Below, piece by piece: positions 13,339 through 24,426 of a stretch of 64,000 nt of DNA. Numbering within the stretch: the stretch's first letter is position 1; every line of letters begins with the position of its first letter. This DNA is from Haemonchus contortus (taxonomy: Eukaryota > Nematoda > Chromadorea > Rhabditida > Trichostrongylidae). The position numbers and the translations under genes were made by a program. Where the stretch lies: contig LS997563.1 of NCBI GenBank assembly GCA_000469685.2, positions 20,143,757 through 20,207,756 of the forward strand, in the 5' to 3' direction. The notes below the pieces were generated by a model. That model was not told the origin of the DNA and ran no database searches. It saw only the letters and a program-made list of their open reading frames with translations.

Positions 13339-13589
13339 CTCCTCCTTCCTCTGAGAAATCTGCTATGCGCAAATAACACTTCGGATTCTACTTTTTCTTT
13401 GAAAGCTGTACAACCTCAGTATTAGCTTCAAATTGTGAGCGATTTTTTCTGTAAGCCATCTTCGCTGTGTCCGAATAGAAGATCGCATTATATCACAAAG
13501 GCGATTATTTAGAGAAAAAAGTATTCAGACACTTCATCGCGGCTGAGTCTACTATGTTAGCTACCATCAATATTCCACGCCAACTCCTT
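13339..13589. other. Unique interior of copy A1
   Basis: The first 115 bp after the hairpins resemble the corresponding part of copy B, sharing an AGCGATTTTTTCTGTA block. The rest does not match and holds no recognisable captured gene. Confidence 0.5.
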
Positions 13590-14878
13590 GTGCCTTCAAG
13601 CTTCAACGCTCTGGGTCCGAACTAACAGTCTTTATTCACGCCCAGTCCTTTGGGGCGGAGTTTGGTCTTGCAACCCATCATCAGTGTTCCTATGCTGCCT
13701 CCTGTATTCCTACTAAGTTTGACCGCTCTAGATCCACTTTGACATATCTCTGTAAGCCCTGCACCCTTGAGGAGTAATAATTTTTCACACAAACCCCGCC
13801 CCTTGTGGGCGGAGTCCGGTCCTGCCACCCAGCATAAGTGTTTCCACCCTGCCGCCTGTACTCCTGCCTAATTTGAACGCTCCAGGTCCAAGTTTAAGTT
13901 TTTCACACAAACCCCGCCCCTTGTGGGCGGAGTCCGGTCCTGCCACCCAGCATAAGTGTTTCCACCCTGCCGCCTGTATGCCTACCAAATTTGAACGCTC
14001 TAGGTCCAAGTTTAAGTTTTTCACAGAAACCCCGCCCCTTGTGGGCGGAGTCCGGTCCTACCACCCACCATCAGTGTTCCCATCCTGCTCCCCTTACACC
14101 TACCAAGTTTGAGCGCTTTAGGTCCACGGGGACAGAAGTTATGACTTTCCGCTCAATCATTTATTTCGCACAAACCCCGCCCCCTGTAGGCGGAGTCCGG
14201 CCCCACCACCCACCATTAGTGTTCTCATCCTGCCCCCCTTACACCTACCAAGTTTGAGCGCTTTAGGTCCATGGGGACAGAAGTTATGACTTTCCGCTCA
14301 ATCATTTATTTCGCACAAACCCCGCCCCCTGTAGGCGGAGTCCGGCCCCACCACCCACCATTAGTGTTCTCATCCTGCCCCCCTTACACCTACCAAATTT
14401 GAACTCTCTAGGTCGACGGAAACCGGAGTTATGAATTTCCGCTCACACATTTATTTCGCACAAACCCCGCCCCCTGTAGGCGGAGTCTGGCCCCACCACC
14501 CACCATTAGTGTTCTCATCCTGCCCCCCTTACACCTACCAAATTTGAACGCTTTAGATCCACGGGGACAGAAGTTATGACTTTCCGCTCAAACATTTGTT
14601 TCGCACAAATCCCGCCCCCTGTAGGCGGAGTCCGGCCCCACCACCCACCATTAGTGTTCTCATCCTGCCCCCCTTACACCTACCAAATTTGAACTCTCTA
14701 GGTCGACGGAAACCGGAGTTATGAATTTCCGCTCACACATTTATTTCGCACAAACCCCGCCCCCTGTAGGCGGAGTCTGGCCCCACCACCCACCATTAGT
14801 GTTCCCATCCTGCCCCCCTTAAACCTACCAAATTTGAACTCTCTAGGTCGACGGAAACCGGATTTATGAATTTCCGGT

Positions 14879-14880
<2 letters not shown>
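13590..14880. repeat. GC-rich minisatellite array, block 1 (118- and 145-bp units)
   Basis: Units are marked by AAACCCCGCCCC followed by TGT(G/A)GGCGGAGTC. Markers at 13791, 13909 and 14027 are spaced by exactly 118 bp. The next interval, to 14172, and those to 14317, 14462, 14607 and 14752 are all exactly 145 bp. Each unit contains the inverted pair CCGCCC/GGGCGG, and later a CCTACCAAATTTGAAC and TAGGTCCACGGG-type block. Within the 145-bp run, two unit variants alternate at 290 bp (ending GAACTCTCTAGGTCGACGG versus the TTTAGGTCCA type). A decayed unit lies at 13590-13790. Confidence 0.9.
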
Positions 14881-15247
<367 letters not shown>

Positions 15248-15289
15248 GACAAACCAACAGACACACTTAGCGCGTTATATATAGTAGGA
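15248..15289 (-). other. Helitron-like 5' leader, 42 bp (A1)
   Basis: On the minus strand this reads TCCTACTATATATAACGCG, then CTAAGTGTGTCTGTTGGTTT and GTC, leading into the (TG)n tract. It is almost identical to 17728-17769 and clearly related to 19817-19858; all three are exactly 42 bp long. Confidence 0.8.
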
Positions 15290-17690
15290 TCACATGCTGG
15301 CGCCTGTGCTCCTACCAATTTTGAGCTCTCTAGGTCCAGGGAGACAGATGTTATGACTTTCTGCTCTAATATTTATTTCGCACAAACCCCGCCCCCTGTA
15401 GGCGGAGTCCGATCCTGCCGCCCACCGTAAGTGTTCCCATACAGCCGCCTGTACTCCTACCAAATTTGAACTATCTATGTCCACGGGGACAGATGTTATG
15501 ACTTTCTGCTCTGATAATTATTTCGCACAAACCAAGCCCCCTGTGGGCGGAGTCCGATCCTGCCACCCACCGTAAGTGTTCCCATACAGCCGCCTGTACT
15601 CCTACCAAATTTGAACGCTTTGGGTCAAAGTTTAGGTTCTTCACACAAACCCCGCCCCTTGTGGGCGAAGCTCGGTTCTGCCACCCACCATGGATGTTCC
15701 CATCCTGCCGCCTGCATTCCTTCCAAATTTGAACGCTTTAGGTCAAAGTTTAGATTTTTCACACAAACCCCGCCCCTTGTGGGGGAGCCTGGTCCTGTCC
15801 CCACCATGAATGTTCCCATTCTATCTTGGGTAATCCTACCAAACTTGGACGTTCTAGGTCCACTGGGACTGCAATTATGTTTTTCCGCACGAACCCCGCC
15901 CCCTGTGGGAGGAGTCCGGCCCTGCCACCCTCCATGAATAATCACATGCTGGCGCCTGTACTCCTACCAAATTTGAACTCTCTAGGTCCACTGGGACTGC
16001 AATTATGTTTTTCCGCACAAACCAAGCCCCCTGTGGGCGGAGTCCGATCCTGCCACCCACCGTAAGTGTTCCCATACAGCCTCCTGTACTCCTACCAAAT
16101 TTGAACTCTCTAGGTCCACGGGAACAGATGTTATGACTTTCTGCTCTAATATTTATTTCGCACAAACCCCGCCCCCTGTGGGCGGAGTCCGGCCCTGCCA
16201 CCCTCCATGAATAATCACATGCTGGCGCCTGTACTCCTACCAAGTTTGAGCGCTTTAGGTCCTCGGGGACAGCAGTTATGAGTTTTCGCCCGAACCCCGC
16301 CCATTGTGGGCGGAGTCCGATCCTGCCACCCACCCTTAGTGTTCCCATACAGCCGCCTGTACTCCTACCAAATTTGAACTATCTATGTCCACGGGGACAG
16401 ATGTTATGACTTTGTGCTCTGATAATTATTTCGCACAAACCAAGCCCCCTGTGGGCGGAGTCCGATCCTGCCACCCACCGTAAGTGTTCCCATACAGCCT
16501 CCTGTACTCCTACCAAATTTGAACTCTCTAGGTCCACGGGAACAGATGTTATGACTTTCTGCTCTAATATTTATTTCGCACAAACCCCGCCCTCTGTGGG
16601 CGGAGTCCGGCCCTGCCACCCTCCATGAATAATCACATGCTGGCGCCTGTACTCCTACCAAGTTTGAACTATCTAGGTCCACGGGGACAGATGTTATGAC
16701 TTTGTGCTCTGATAATTATTTCGCACAAACCAAGCCCCCTGTGGGCGGAGTCCGATCCTGCCACCCACCGTAAGTGTTCCCATACAGCCTCCTGTACTCC
16801 TACCAAATTTGAACTCTCTAGGTCCACGGGAACAGATGTTATGACTTTCTGCTCTAATATTTATTTCGCACAAACCCCGCCCCCTGTGGGCGGAGTCCGG
16901 CCCTGCCACCCTCCATGAATAATCACATGCTGGCGCCTGTACTCCTACCAAATTTGAACTCTCTAGGTCCACGGGAACAGATGTTATGACTTTCTGCTCT
17001 AATATTTATTTCGCACAAACCCCGCCCCCTGTGGGCGGAGTCCGATCCTGCCACCCACTGTAAGTGTTCCCATCCAGCCGCCTGTATTCCTACCAAATTT
17101 GAACTCTCTAGGTCCACGGGAACAGATGTTATGACTTTCTGCTCTAATATTTATTTCGCACAAACCCCGCCCCCTGTGGGCGGAGTCCGGCCCTGCCACC
17201 CTCCATGAATAATCACATGCTGGCGCCTGTACTCCTACCAAGTTTGAGCGCTTTAGGTCCTCGGGGACAGCAGTTATGAGTTTTCGCCCGAACCCCGCCC
17301 ATTGTGGGCGGAGTCCGATCCTGCCACCCACCGTCAGTGTTCCCATCCAGCCGCCTGTATTCCTACCAAATTTGAATTCTCTAGGTGCACGGGAACAGCA
17401 AATATGAATTTTTGTCCAAACTCCGCCCCCTGTGGGAGGAGTCCGGCCATGCCACCCACCGTGAGTGTTCCCATCCGGCCGCCTGTACTCCTACCAAATT
17501 TGAACTCTCTAGGTCCACGGGGACAGATGTTATGACTTTCTGCTCTAATAATTATTTCGCACAAACCCCGCCCCCTGTGGGCGGAGTCCGATCCTGCCAC
17601 CCACCGTAAGTGTTCCCATCCTGCCGCCTGTACTTCTACCAAATTTGAACTCTCTAGGTCCATTGGGACGGCAGTTATGAATTTCCGGTC
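15290..17690. repeat. GC-rich minisatellite array, block 2 (118-, 126-, 128- and 145-bp units)
   Basis: Unit markers (AAACC, then CCGCCCC or AAGCCCC, then the TGTGGGCGGAGTCC core) occur at 15384, 15529, 15647, 15765, 15891, 16019, 16164, 16292, 16437, 16582, 16727, 16872, 17017, 17162, 17290, 17418 and 17563. The intervals are 145, 118, 118, 126, 128, 145, 128, then six of 145, then 128, 128, 145, which shows discrete length classes. The 290-bp dimer at 16437-16726 is nearly identical to 16727-17016, a recent duplication. Small frames of 60-160 codons inside are repeat translations. Confidence 0.92.
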
Positions 17691-17727
17691 AAACACACAA
17701 CTACACACACACACACACAAACACACA
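17691..17727. repeat. (CA)n microsatellite, block 2, short
   Basis: About 37 bp of imperfect CA repeat between TTTCCGGTCAAACACAC and the 42-bp leader. It occupies exactly the same place in the module as the 366-bp and 747-bp tracts of the other two blocks. Confidence 0.95.
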
Positions 17728-17769
17728 GACAAACCAACAGACACACTTAGCGCGTTATATATAGTAGGA
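17728..17769 (-). other. Helitron-like 5' leader, 42 bp (A2)
   Basis: Minus strand: TCCTACTATATATAACGCG, then CTAAGTGTGTCTGTTGG. It abuts the CTGG 3' end of copy B at 17770, forming a head-to-tail junction. Confidence 0.8.
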
Positions 17770-17836
17770 CCAGTCGGGCCGCCCGGCTAACGCCAGGCTT
17801 CCCTCCTTCTTTGGTGTCGCCCGGCTTCGCCGGGCG
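17770..17836 (-). other. Helitron-type 3' terminus with double GC hairpin (B)
   Basis: Terminal hairpin at 17781-17798 (one G-T pair, at a different position from that in A1). A perfect 8-bp stem with a 3-nt loop lies at 17818-17836. In both copies the single change from a perfect stem keeps G-T pairing on the minus strand. Confidence 0.75.
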
Positions 17837-18499
17837 CTCTTCCTTCTTGTAAGAAATTTGCTTTTCCTTGAAAGCTCTACACTCCCAGCATTAGCTCCGA
17901 ATTGGGAGCGATTTTTTCTGTATCGTCTCGATTCATTGCTCTTCATCTCGAAATTGTGTCACATTGATGGCTTAACTTATTGAAAGCCAATGTCTTGAAT
18001 GGTACCCAGAAATGAATAGTAACGCCTATCACAGACGTCGTTATCAATAGAACATTTCTCCCGCGGGGTTTTCATTAATTGGGGATCTCGAATCATTAGC
18101 GGCCAGATGAGTTCAGTCACAAATGATATGTCACAAAACAAAAAGGAATCGTGGTACTTCATTATGTCACAAAGCTTACTACTTAACGGTCGTAGTTTAA
18201 TAGCGAGGAATGGACAATATTCTCATTTCGTTATGGAGAAATGTCTTTGATCGGTCGCTATTACTGCATTTATCCGTCTTATTGAATGAAACATTTTGAA
18301 GAGTAGTATTTGATCATGAATACCCTTTTGCTCTCTAAGGCCCTTTATCAGTTCTTATCAGTTGTTATCAGTTCCTGTCACAGAGTACCTACGACCACGA
18401 CACATCGTACATTGCCGTCATTGAAAAGGTTCCAGTGTTGACGTGAAAGGGATTGCACCGCTTGCTCGCTTGTTGTTATGTTATTATTATGAGTTATGA
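17837..18499. other. Unique interior of copy B
   Basis: The 17837-17922 part resembles copy A1. The remainder is unmatched, AT-rich and has no recognisable captured gene. An imperfect 10-bp tandem repeat (GTTCTTATCA type, four units) lies at 18341-18380. Confidence 0.55.
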
Positions 18500-19066
18500 A
18501 TTTGCAACCTAAAATTTCTAACGCGCCTCGCCCACTGTAGGCGGAGTTCGATCTAGCCAACTGCCTGCACTCCTACCGATTTTGAAGGCTTTGGGTCCAC
18601 TGGGACAGGAGTTATGAACTTGCGATCTAAAATTTCCATCGCGCACGCCCCACCCCTTGCAGGCGGAGTCCGGTCTTACTACCTGCCATAAGTGTTCCCA
18701 TCCTGTTTCCTTTACTCTTACCAAGTTTGGACCCTCTGGGTTCAGTGGAGCAGGAATTACGAATTAGCGACCTAAAATTTCTATCGCGCACGGTCCGCCC
18801 CCTGTGGGCGAAGTTCCAGTCCTGCCACCTACCATAAGTGTTCCCATCATGCCTCCGGTACTCCCACCAATTTTCAGCGCTCTGGGTCCAGTGGAACAGG
18901 AGTTATGAGTTTGCAGCCCAAATTTTCTATCGTGCACGCCCCGCCCCCTGTGGGCGGAGTCCGGTCCTACTACCTGCCATAAGTGTTCCCATGCCGCCCC
19001 CCCCCCGTACTCCTTCCAAATTTGAGCTTTCTAGGTCCACGGGGACAGGAGTTATGAATTTCCGGT
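18500..19066. repeat. GC-rich minisatellite array, block 3 (diverged units)
   Basis: About four units of roughly 140 bp carry the same landmarks: CCCCTGTGGGCGGAGTCCGG, CATAAGTGTTCCCAT, CTCCTACCAA-type, TCTGGGTCCA and GGAACAGGAGTTATGA. An extra CCTAAAATTTCTATCGCGCACG stretch (shown here in parts: CCTAAAATTT, CTATCGCGCACG) replaces the ATTTATTTCGCACAAAC linker of blocks 1 and 2. The GGGCGG core is mutated in some units. Confidence 0.88.
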
Positions 19067-19069
19067 CAA

Positions 19070-19816
<747 letters not shown>

Positions 19817-19858
19817 GACACACCAACAGACACACTTAGCGAATTATATAAAGTAGGA
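19817..19858 (-). other. Helitron-like 5' leader, 42 bp (B)
   Basis: Minus strand TCCTACTTTATATAATTCGC, then TAAGTGTGTCTGTTGGTGTG. It has about five differences from the A1/A2 leaders over the same 42-bp length. Confidence 0.75.
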
Positions 19859-21003
19859 TGATGTTGATATCATATTTGCTTACGTGATGGCGTTCGGTCT
19901 CTGAATATCTAGTAATTAGCCCTAAACTGCTGATTTGAAGGTTTCAATTTTCTAAGGCATTCCAAGTATCAGCCAGTAATTTATTATATTCGTTGATACC
20001 TATTCGGATAAGATTTTCTCAATGGGTTCTCCTATTTTGAAAGCGTTTTCTAATATTCTGATTTCGAAACTACCCGCTGAATCCACCTTTTTAAGAAGAC
20101 GATTTCCTCTACAGAGCTTCAGCAATCTTCGGAAGCCATACCCTATAGAAATTTCTCGACATTCTCGTCGTGATTATCTGAAACTTCTCCTTCTTCTATC
20201 TTCCTTTTATCTTAATCCATACTTTCCTAACCTACTTCATTGAAAGCCGTAACTGTGCCATGCCTTTCAGAAAATGTACATTCGTTCAAACCTCCTTCAC
20301 CCGTGGTGTTTACCCAGAAAACGATCGCCTCCGTCCTCTCCTGCTTCTCATACATTTTCCTATTTTATCGCAGATCTTCATTGGAAAACTGATGCTGTTT
20401 CCTAGAACTATTGCGACAGTTGATTCTGTAGGCGCTATACGAAGATATGCTGATCGCTTTGAATTGACTCAGCCACCGTTCCTAAAAGATACCCTGGTGA
20501 GTAATAGAAAAGGCAAGGTAGGCAAGGTAAACATAGTCGGTATTCGTTCTCTCAGCTCAGTAGCTCTAGAGGTTATCACTCGAAAGTCGTTAACTGTTCT
20601 TCGAGGCGTTCGTTGGAGTAACTGAGGTTTCAGCTGTTGAGGGTATTCGCGAGAACTGTGATTTTTCAATTAGTTACCTACTAGCTTCTCTAATAGTCCA
20701 CATTGTGCTCGGTTTGTTCGCTCCGCAGCTGGCCCTCAATCCAAAGTTGCTCCCTCCCTTGTTACTTGTGGGAAAGCTCCTACTGGTGACACTGCGTCAT
20801 AATTACTCATGTCATCCTTTGTGTATCTTGACAATGGAATTGAATATTAATTGTGTATACAGAGTTTGTGCATGGATTTCTCCGATTCCGACATAATTTA
20901 TTGAATATTTAGTAAAGTTGGGTAGTAAAAATTTGTAATGCTCCCGCAGTAGCACGATAGAATCGTCCGAAATGCTGACCTTCACTTTGGGATATTTTTG
21001 ATT
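19859..21003. other. Unannotated stretch
   Basis: AT-rich DNA between copy B and the RTE element. Plus-strand frames at 20022-20243 and 20260-20625 have no recognisable domain and are treated as chance. Confidence 0.5.
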
Positions 21004-21013
21004 ATTTTCGGAA
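21004..21013 (+). repeat. Candidate target-site duplication, left copy (RTE)
   Basis: ATTTTCGGAA, matching 24417-24426 exactly. RTE elements create short variable-length duplications on insertion. The empty site would read GATT-ATTTTCGGAA-TCGAATG. Confidence 0.65.
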
Positions 21014-21573
21014 GAATCTACGGATCTCCTTCACTGAGTTCTCTCTCACTGAAGGATCCCCAGCCGGTTAGTGACGAGGCTACGTAGGGCGTCCCCAGGT
21101 GGCGGATAGGGGAATTAATCGCCGACCAAAAGTCACCGGTACTTGCCCAGAGACGCAGGTGGATTCAGGGGATGGACTCCTTGATTCTGCTGTGCTGGGT
21201 CGATATACCCTCTGTTCCTCGCAGGTGATCCACGCATACGTGTGTGGAGAGTCTGTGGGTGCAGTTGGTATCCTGCCCATCGACTCGGCCAAAAGCTTGC
21301 ATTCGAGTGACGAACAAGTCACACTGGGAAGTATCTGGGAGGCGATTCGGGGCCGCCTCCAAAAACAAAGCCCCTTGTCCAACGCCCCACGTCAGAGCCT
21401 GGCAAGCTACACGATGGGTTCTTTCTCTCACCGCCAAAAACAGTAATAAAAATGGGCCTCATTCCCGTGAACCTGAGGGAGCCCCCAATACGGCAGCGTT
21501 GGGTAGGACCGCTCGGGAGAGGCTGCTAAAATCTCAGGGCCAAAACAGGCTGCCCAAAAGGAGAAGGACTAAG
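21014..21573 (+). promoter_or_regulatory. RTE 5' leader, open in two frames
   Basis: Sequence upstream of the first in-frame ATG. The main frame stays open from 21244 to 21573, reading a basic stretch ending LPKRRRTK, but has no ATG there. A second frame is open from 21099 to 21446, also without an early ATG, and ends in two adjacent stops. Whether either is translated (an N-terminal extension or a short ORF1, as in some RTE elements) cannot be told from one copy. An internal promoter is expected for a non-LTR element, but no motif stands out. Confidence 0.5.
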
Positions 21574-24408
21574 ATGGCGATCTGTACTTTCAACGCACGG
21601 ACGCTTGCATCGGAAGCGTGTATAGAAGACCTGATGATGCAAGCTAGGAAGATCAAGTACGACGTCATTGGACTGACCGAGACGAGAAGGCATCGCCCGC
21701 TGCACGCTATATTTGAGACTGGAGAAGAACTGTTCCTTGGAACATGCGACAGTAAAGGCGTCGGCGGCGTAGGTGTCCTCGTCAACACGCACTTGGCCAT
21801 GAACATCGATTCGTACGAAAGCTTAACAACCCGAATCGGACGTTTACGACTAAGAAGATGTGGCTCGACCCCAGCTCTCACCATCTTCGTTGCTTACGCA
21901 CCAACATCGAGCTACGAAGAAGAGGAGTTGGAATCGTTTTATATGGATCTGGAAAGGCTCTACAGAGAAGACCACACTTTCTTCAAGGTCATCGTCGGTG
22001 ACTTTAACGCCAAGATTGGCCCCAGAAGAACGGCTGAAGAGCTTCACATCGGGACTCACGGAGTGGAATGGAATGAGCAGGGTGAAAGGCTGTCCGAGTT
22101 TATCACGACGACCCACACCATCCATGGTAACTCGCAGTTCCAGAAGCCCTCTCATTTAAGATGGACATGGGAGTCACCTGGTGGACAGTTCCATAATGAA
22201 ATAGACCACATCATCTTCAATCGGAGATTTTGCCTGACCGACGTCGCTGTTGTTCCGAAGTTCTACACGGGATCGGACCATCGTCTCCTCCGCGCTAGAT
22301 TCTGCTTCTCAGTGCGTGGGGAGAGAGCTATGAAGTTTCGGAAACGAAGCCCCAAGACCTCCATCAACTGGGACCACTTCGCTTCCCTTGCGAGTAAATG
22401 GGAAGATTCCGTTATCGACAACATCGATGATGAGTACAACCGGCTCGTCGAACACCTTCACGATAGCGCTAGAAAAGCTGAGAGTCCACAAGTAGCCAAG
22501 AGACGACTCTCTTCGAAGACTCTCGAGCTGATACGCCAGCGTGGAATCGCGCGAGCTACAGGCAATTATCAACAAACGTCCGAACTTGCGAAGCTATGCA
22601 GAGAAGCGATAAAGGAAGATCTGAAAGAGAGAAGAGCAGCAGTCATGGACGAAGCCGCCGAGGCCGGAAAGAGCATTCGCAAAGCCCGACGGAGCTTCGC
22701 CAACTACAAGACCAAGATGACCTCCCTTCGTCGTCCTGACGGAACCGTTACTGCATCCCGGAGGGCAATGGAGAAGGTCATCTACGACTTCTACTCGGAT
22801 CTCTTCGACAGCCACGTCTACCTGCCTACTCACCATCTTAGGCAAGACGAATATATCGCTCCTTCGGTTCTCCCTTCCGAAATACGACATGCCATCAAGT
22901 CGATGAAGAACTGTACAGCGCCCGGTCCCGATAGGATCAAACCAGAACATCTGAAGAGTATACCACAAGTCATCATCAAAACTCTGGCTAGGCTCTTCAC
23001 GCGGTACCTGTCGGAATGCAAAGTGCCCACGTCGTGGAAAACTAGCAAGACTGTATTGCTGTACAAGAAGGGAGATCCAGACGATATTGGCAATTATCGC
23101 CCAATCTGCCTGCTGTCCGTAATCTACAAGCTTTTCACTCGTGTCATCCTAAACAGGATTGGCAGAATATTAGATGAAGGACAGCCATGCGAGCAAGCAG
23201 GGTTTCGGAGAGGGTTCAGTACAATCGATCATATCCACACCCTGACAAGGCTCATTGAAGTATCGCGAGAGTACAAAATGCCGCTGTGTCTTACGTTCAT
23301 CGATTTGAAGAAAGCCTTTGACACTGTCGAGACAGAAGCGGTAATCGAAGCCCTGGGCAACCAGGGTGTTCCTACTCAATATATAAGGATGCTTCGTGAG
23401 CTCTACGACAACTTCACGACCAGGATTTCACCATTCTACAAGGAAGTCATTATCAACGTGAAGAGAGGTGTTCGGCAGGGCGATACCATATCGCCCAAAC
23501 TTTTCAGTGCCGCTCTCGAGAATATCATGCGTCATTTGGAATGGGAAGACTTGGGAGTGAAGGTCGACGGCCGCTATCTACATCACCTCCGCTTTGCAGA
23601 CGACATCGTTCTCATAACACCGAACATCGAGCAGGCGGAACGAATGCTGGCCGAGTTTGACAATGCTTGTGGAAAGATCGGATTGAGACTGAACTTAACG
23701 AAGACGATGTTCATGAAAAACGGTTTGGTACCTGATGCTCCCTTCACGCTAAACGGAAAGAATATCTCCGAATGCTCTAGCTATGTGTATCTAGGTCGGG
23801 AAGTCAACATGATGAACGACCTAGCTCCGGAGCTGTGCAGAAGGAAACGCGCTGCGTGGGGAGCATTTAAGAATATCGAGGGAGTAGTGAAGAAGACAAA
23901 GAACATCCGGCTCCGCGCTCACCTTTTCGACACTGCTGTTCTTCCTGCTTTGACGTACGCCTCAGAGACTTGGACTCTACGAAAGCAGGATGAGCATGCT
24001 GTCAGCGTTGCTCAACGCGCTTTGGAAAGGACGATGCTCGGAATTTCCCTATACACGCAAGTGCAGAAGGGAATCCGGAGTTCCGAGCTCCGTCAACGAA
24101 CGAAGATCAGGGATGCCGTTGACTACGCCAAGAAATCGAAGATCAGGTGGGCCGGACACGTTATGCGATATAGTGATGACCGTTGGACCAGGGCGGTTAC
24201 TGACTGGATCCCTCGGGACATCAAACGAACTCCAGGAAGGCCGCCAACGAGATGGTCAGACTTCTTCACGAAAGCTCTGAACGAAAGGAATGTGAATCCT
24301 CGTGTCCCTGGAACGATTCATTGGACCACTCTGGCTCGTAACAGGGACGAATGGAGACGTTACTGGCGCCCGCTCGAGGAAATCGATGATCAACGGGACG
24401 ACAGGTGA
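21574..24408 (+). CDS. RTE-type endonuclease-reverse transcriptase polyprotein
   Basis: A 944-residue protein from the first in-frame ATG, which has a favourable context (AAGATGG); the frame is open further upstream without ATG. Residues 1-245 are an apurinic-like endonuclease that nicks target DNA: TFNART at 5-10 (N7), LTETRR with E36, VAYAP 106-110, GDFNAK 142-147, D211 in EIDHIIF and the terminal GSDH at 233-236. Residues about 420-700 are the reverse transcriptase: [21 protein letters not shown] (507-515), [11 protein letters not shown] with D577, [10 protein letters not shown] (632-641) and FADD with D676/D677. The C-terminal region carries IRWAGHVMR (857-865) and [11 protein letters not shown] (888-898), typical of this clade. 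There is no stop or frameshift and all catalytic residues are present, so it could be active. It would act in target-primed reverse transcription of its own RNA. Confidence 0.95.
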   Translation: MAICTFNARTLASEACIEDLMMQARKIKYDVIGLTETRRHRPLHAIFETGEELFLGTCDSKGVGGVGVLVNTHLAMNIDSYESLTTRIGRLRLRRCGSTPALTIFVAYAPTSSYEEEELESFYMDLERLYREDHTFFKVIVGDFNAKIGPRRTAEELHIGTHGVEWNEQGERLSEFITTTHTIHGNSQFQKPSHLRWTWESPGGQFHNEIDHIIFNRRFCLTDVAVVPKFYTGSDHRLLRARFCFSVRGERAMKFRKRSPKTSINWDHFASLASKWEDSVIDNIDDEYNRLVEHLHDSARKAESPQVAKRRLSSKTLELIRQRGIARATGNYQQTSELAKLCREAIKEDLKERRAAVMDEAAEAGKSIRKARRSFANYKTKMTSLRRPDGTVTASRRAMEKVIYDFYSDLFDSHVYLPTHHLRQDEYIAPSVLPSEIRHAIKSMKNCTAPGPDRIKPEHLKSIPQVIIKTLARLFTRYLSECKVPTSWKTSKTVLLYKKGDPDDIGNYRPICLLSVIYKLFTRVILNRIGRILDEGQPCEQAGFRRGFSTIDHIHTLTRLIEVSREYKMPLCLTFIDLKKAFDTVETEAVIEALGNQGVPTQYIRMLRELYDNFTTRISPFYKEVIINVKRGVRQGDTISPKLFSAALENIMRHLEWEDLGVKVDGRYLHHLRFADDIVLITPNIEQAERMLAEFDNACGKIGLRLNLTKTMFMKNGLVPDAPFTLNGKNISECSSYVYLGREVNMMNDLAPELCRRKRAAWGAFKNIEGVVKKTKNIRLRAHLFDTAVLPALTYASETWTLRKQDEHAVSVAQRALERTMLGISLYTQVQKGIRSSELRQRTKIRDAVDYAKKSKIRWAGHVMRYSDDRWTRAVTDWIPRDIKRTPGRPPTRWSDFFTKALNERNVNPRVPGTIHWTTLARNRDEWRRYWRPLEEIDDQRDDR

Positions 24409-24416
24409 TACAGGTG

Positions 24417-24426
24417 ATTTTCGGAA
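24417..24426 (+). repeat. Candidate target-site duplication, right copy (RTE)
   Basis: ATTTTCGGAA, overlapping the last two bases of the terminal ACAGGTGAT repeat. Pairs with 21004-21013. Confidence 0.65.

Larger units (their letters stand above)
15290..17769 (-). mobile_element. Helitron-like element, 5' portion only (copy A2)
   Basis: It has the same 42-bp 5' leader at 17728-17769, a short (TG)n tract and a long minisatellite, but no hairpin/CTGG 3' end. Instead, at 15290 the array is interrupted in mid-unit (TCACATGCTGGCGCC) by the 5' end of copy A1. Its 5' TC directly follows the CTGG end of copy B with no host base between. The missing 3' end is not found beyond A1, so a simple nested insertion does not explain it; recombination or deletion is needed. 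Confidence 0.6.
21014..24416 (+). mobile_element. RTE-clade non-LTR retrotransposon, apparently full length
   Basis: The element holds one long endonuclease/reverse transcriptase ORF, about 560 bp of 5' leader and practically no 3' UTR. The stop codon falls inside two exact copies of ACAGGTGAT (24401-24409, 24410-24418). A tiny 3' UTR ending in short tandem repeats is a hallmark of RTE elements, and the 3.4-kb length fits the clade. The 10-mer ATTTTCGGAA occurs at 21004-21013 and again at 24417-24426, a good candidate target-site duplication; it overlaps the terminal repeat by two bases, so the exact 3' end is ambiguous. Composition is visibly more GC-rich than the flanks. The open ORF and duplication point to a recent insertion. 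Confidence 0.88.

Noticed and set aside
13339..13589. Captured host gene fragment inside copy A1
   Set aside because: Helitrons do capture genes, but no protein-like frame or recognisable sequence is present.
14172..14752. Regularly spaced repeats resembling a CRISPR array
   Set aside because: The whole 145-bp unit is repeated with no unique spacers, and the genome looks eukaryotic.
15625..17744. Many frames of 60-160 codons in the minisatellite with repeated peptide patterns
   Set aside because: The periodicity follows the DNA unit, frames exist on both strands, and the same peptide recurs only because the DNA recurs.
17818..17836. GC hairpin as a bacterial-type terminator or REP sequence
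   Set aside because: No T-run follows, the context is eukaryotic, and the placement inside a Helitron-type 3' end explains it better.
21244..21573. Starting the RTE protein at 21244
   Set aside because: The codon there is GTG. The first ATG in frame is 21574, which begins exactly at the endonuclease N-terminus; an upstream non-ATG start remains only a possibility.
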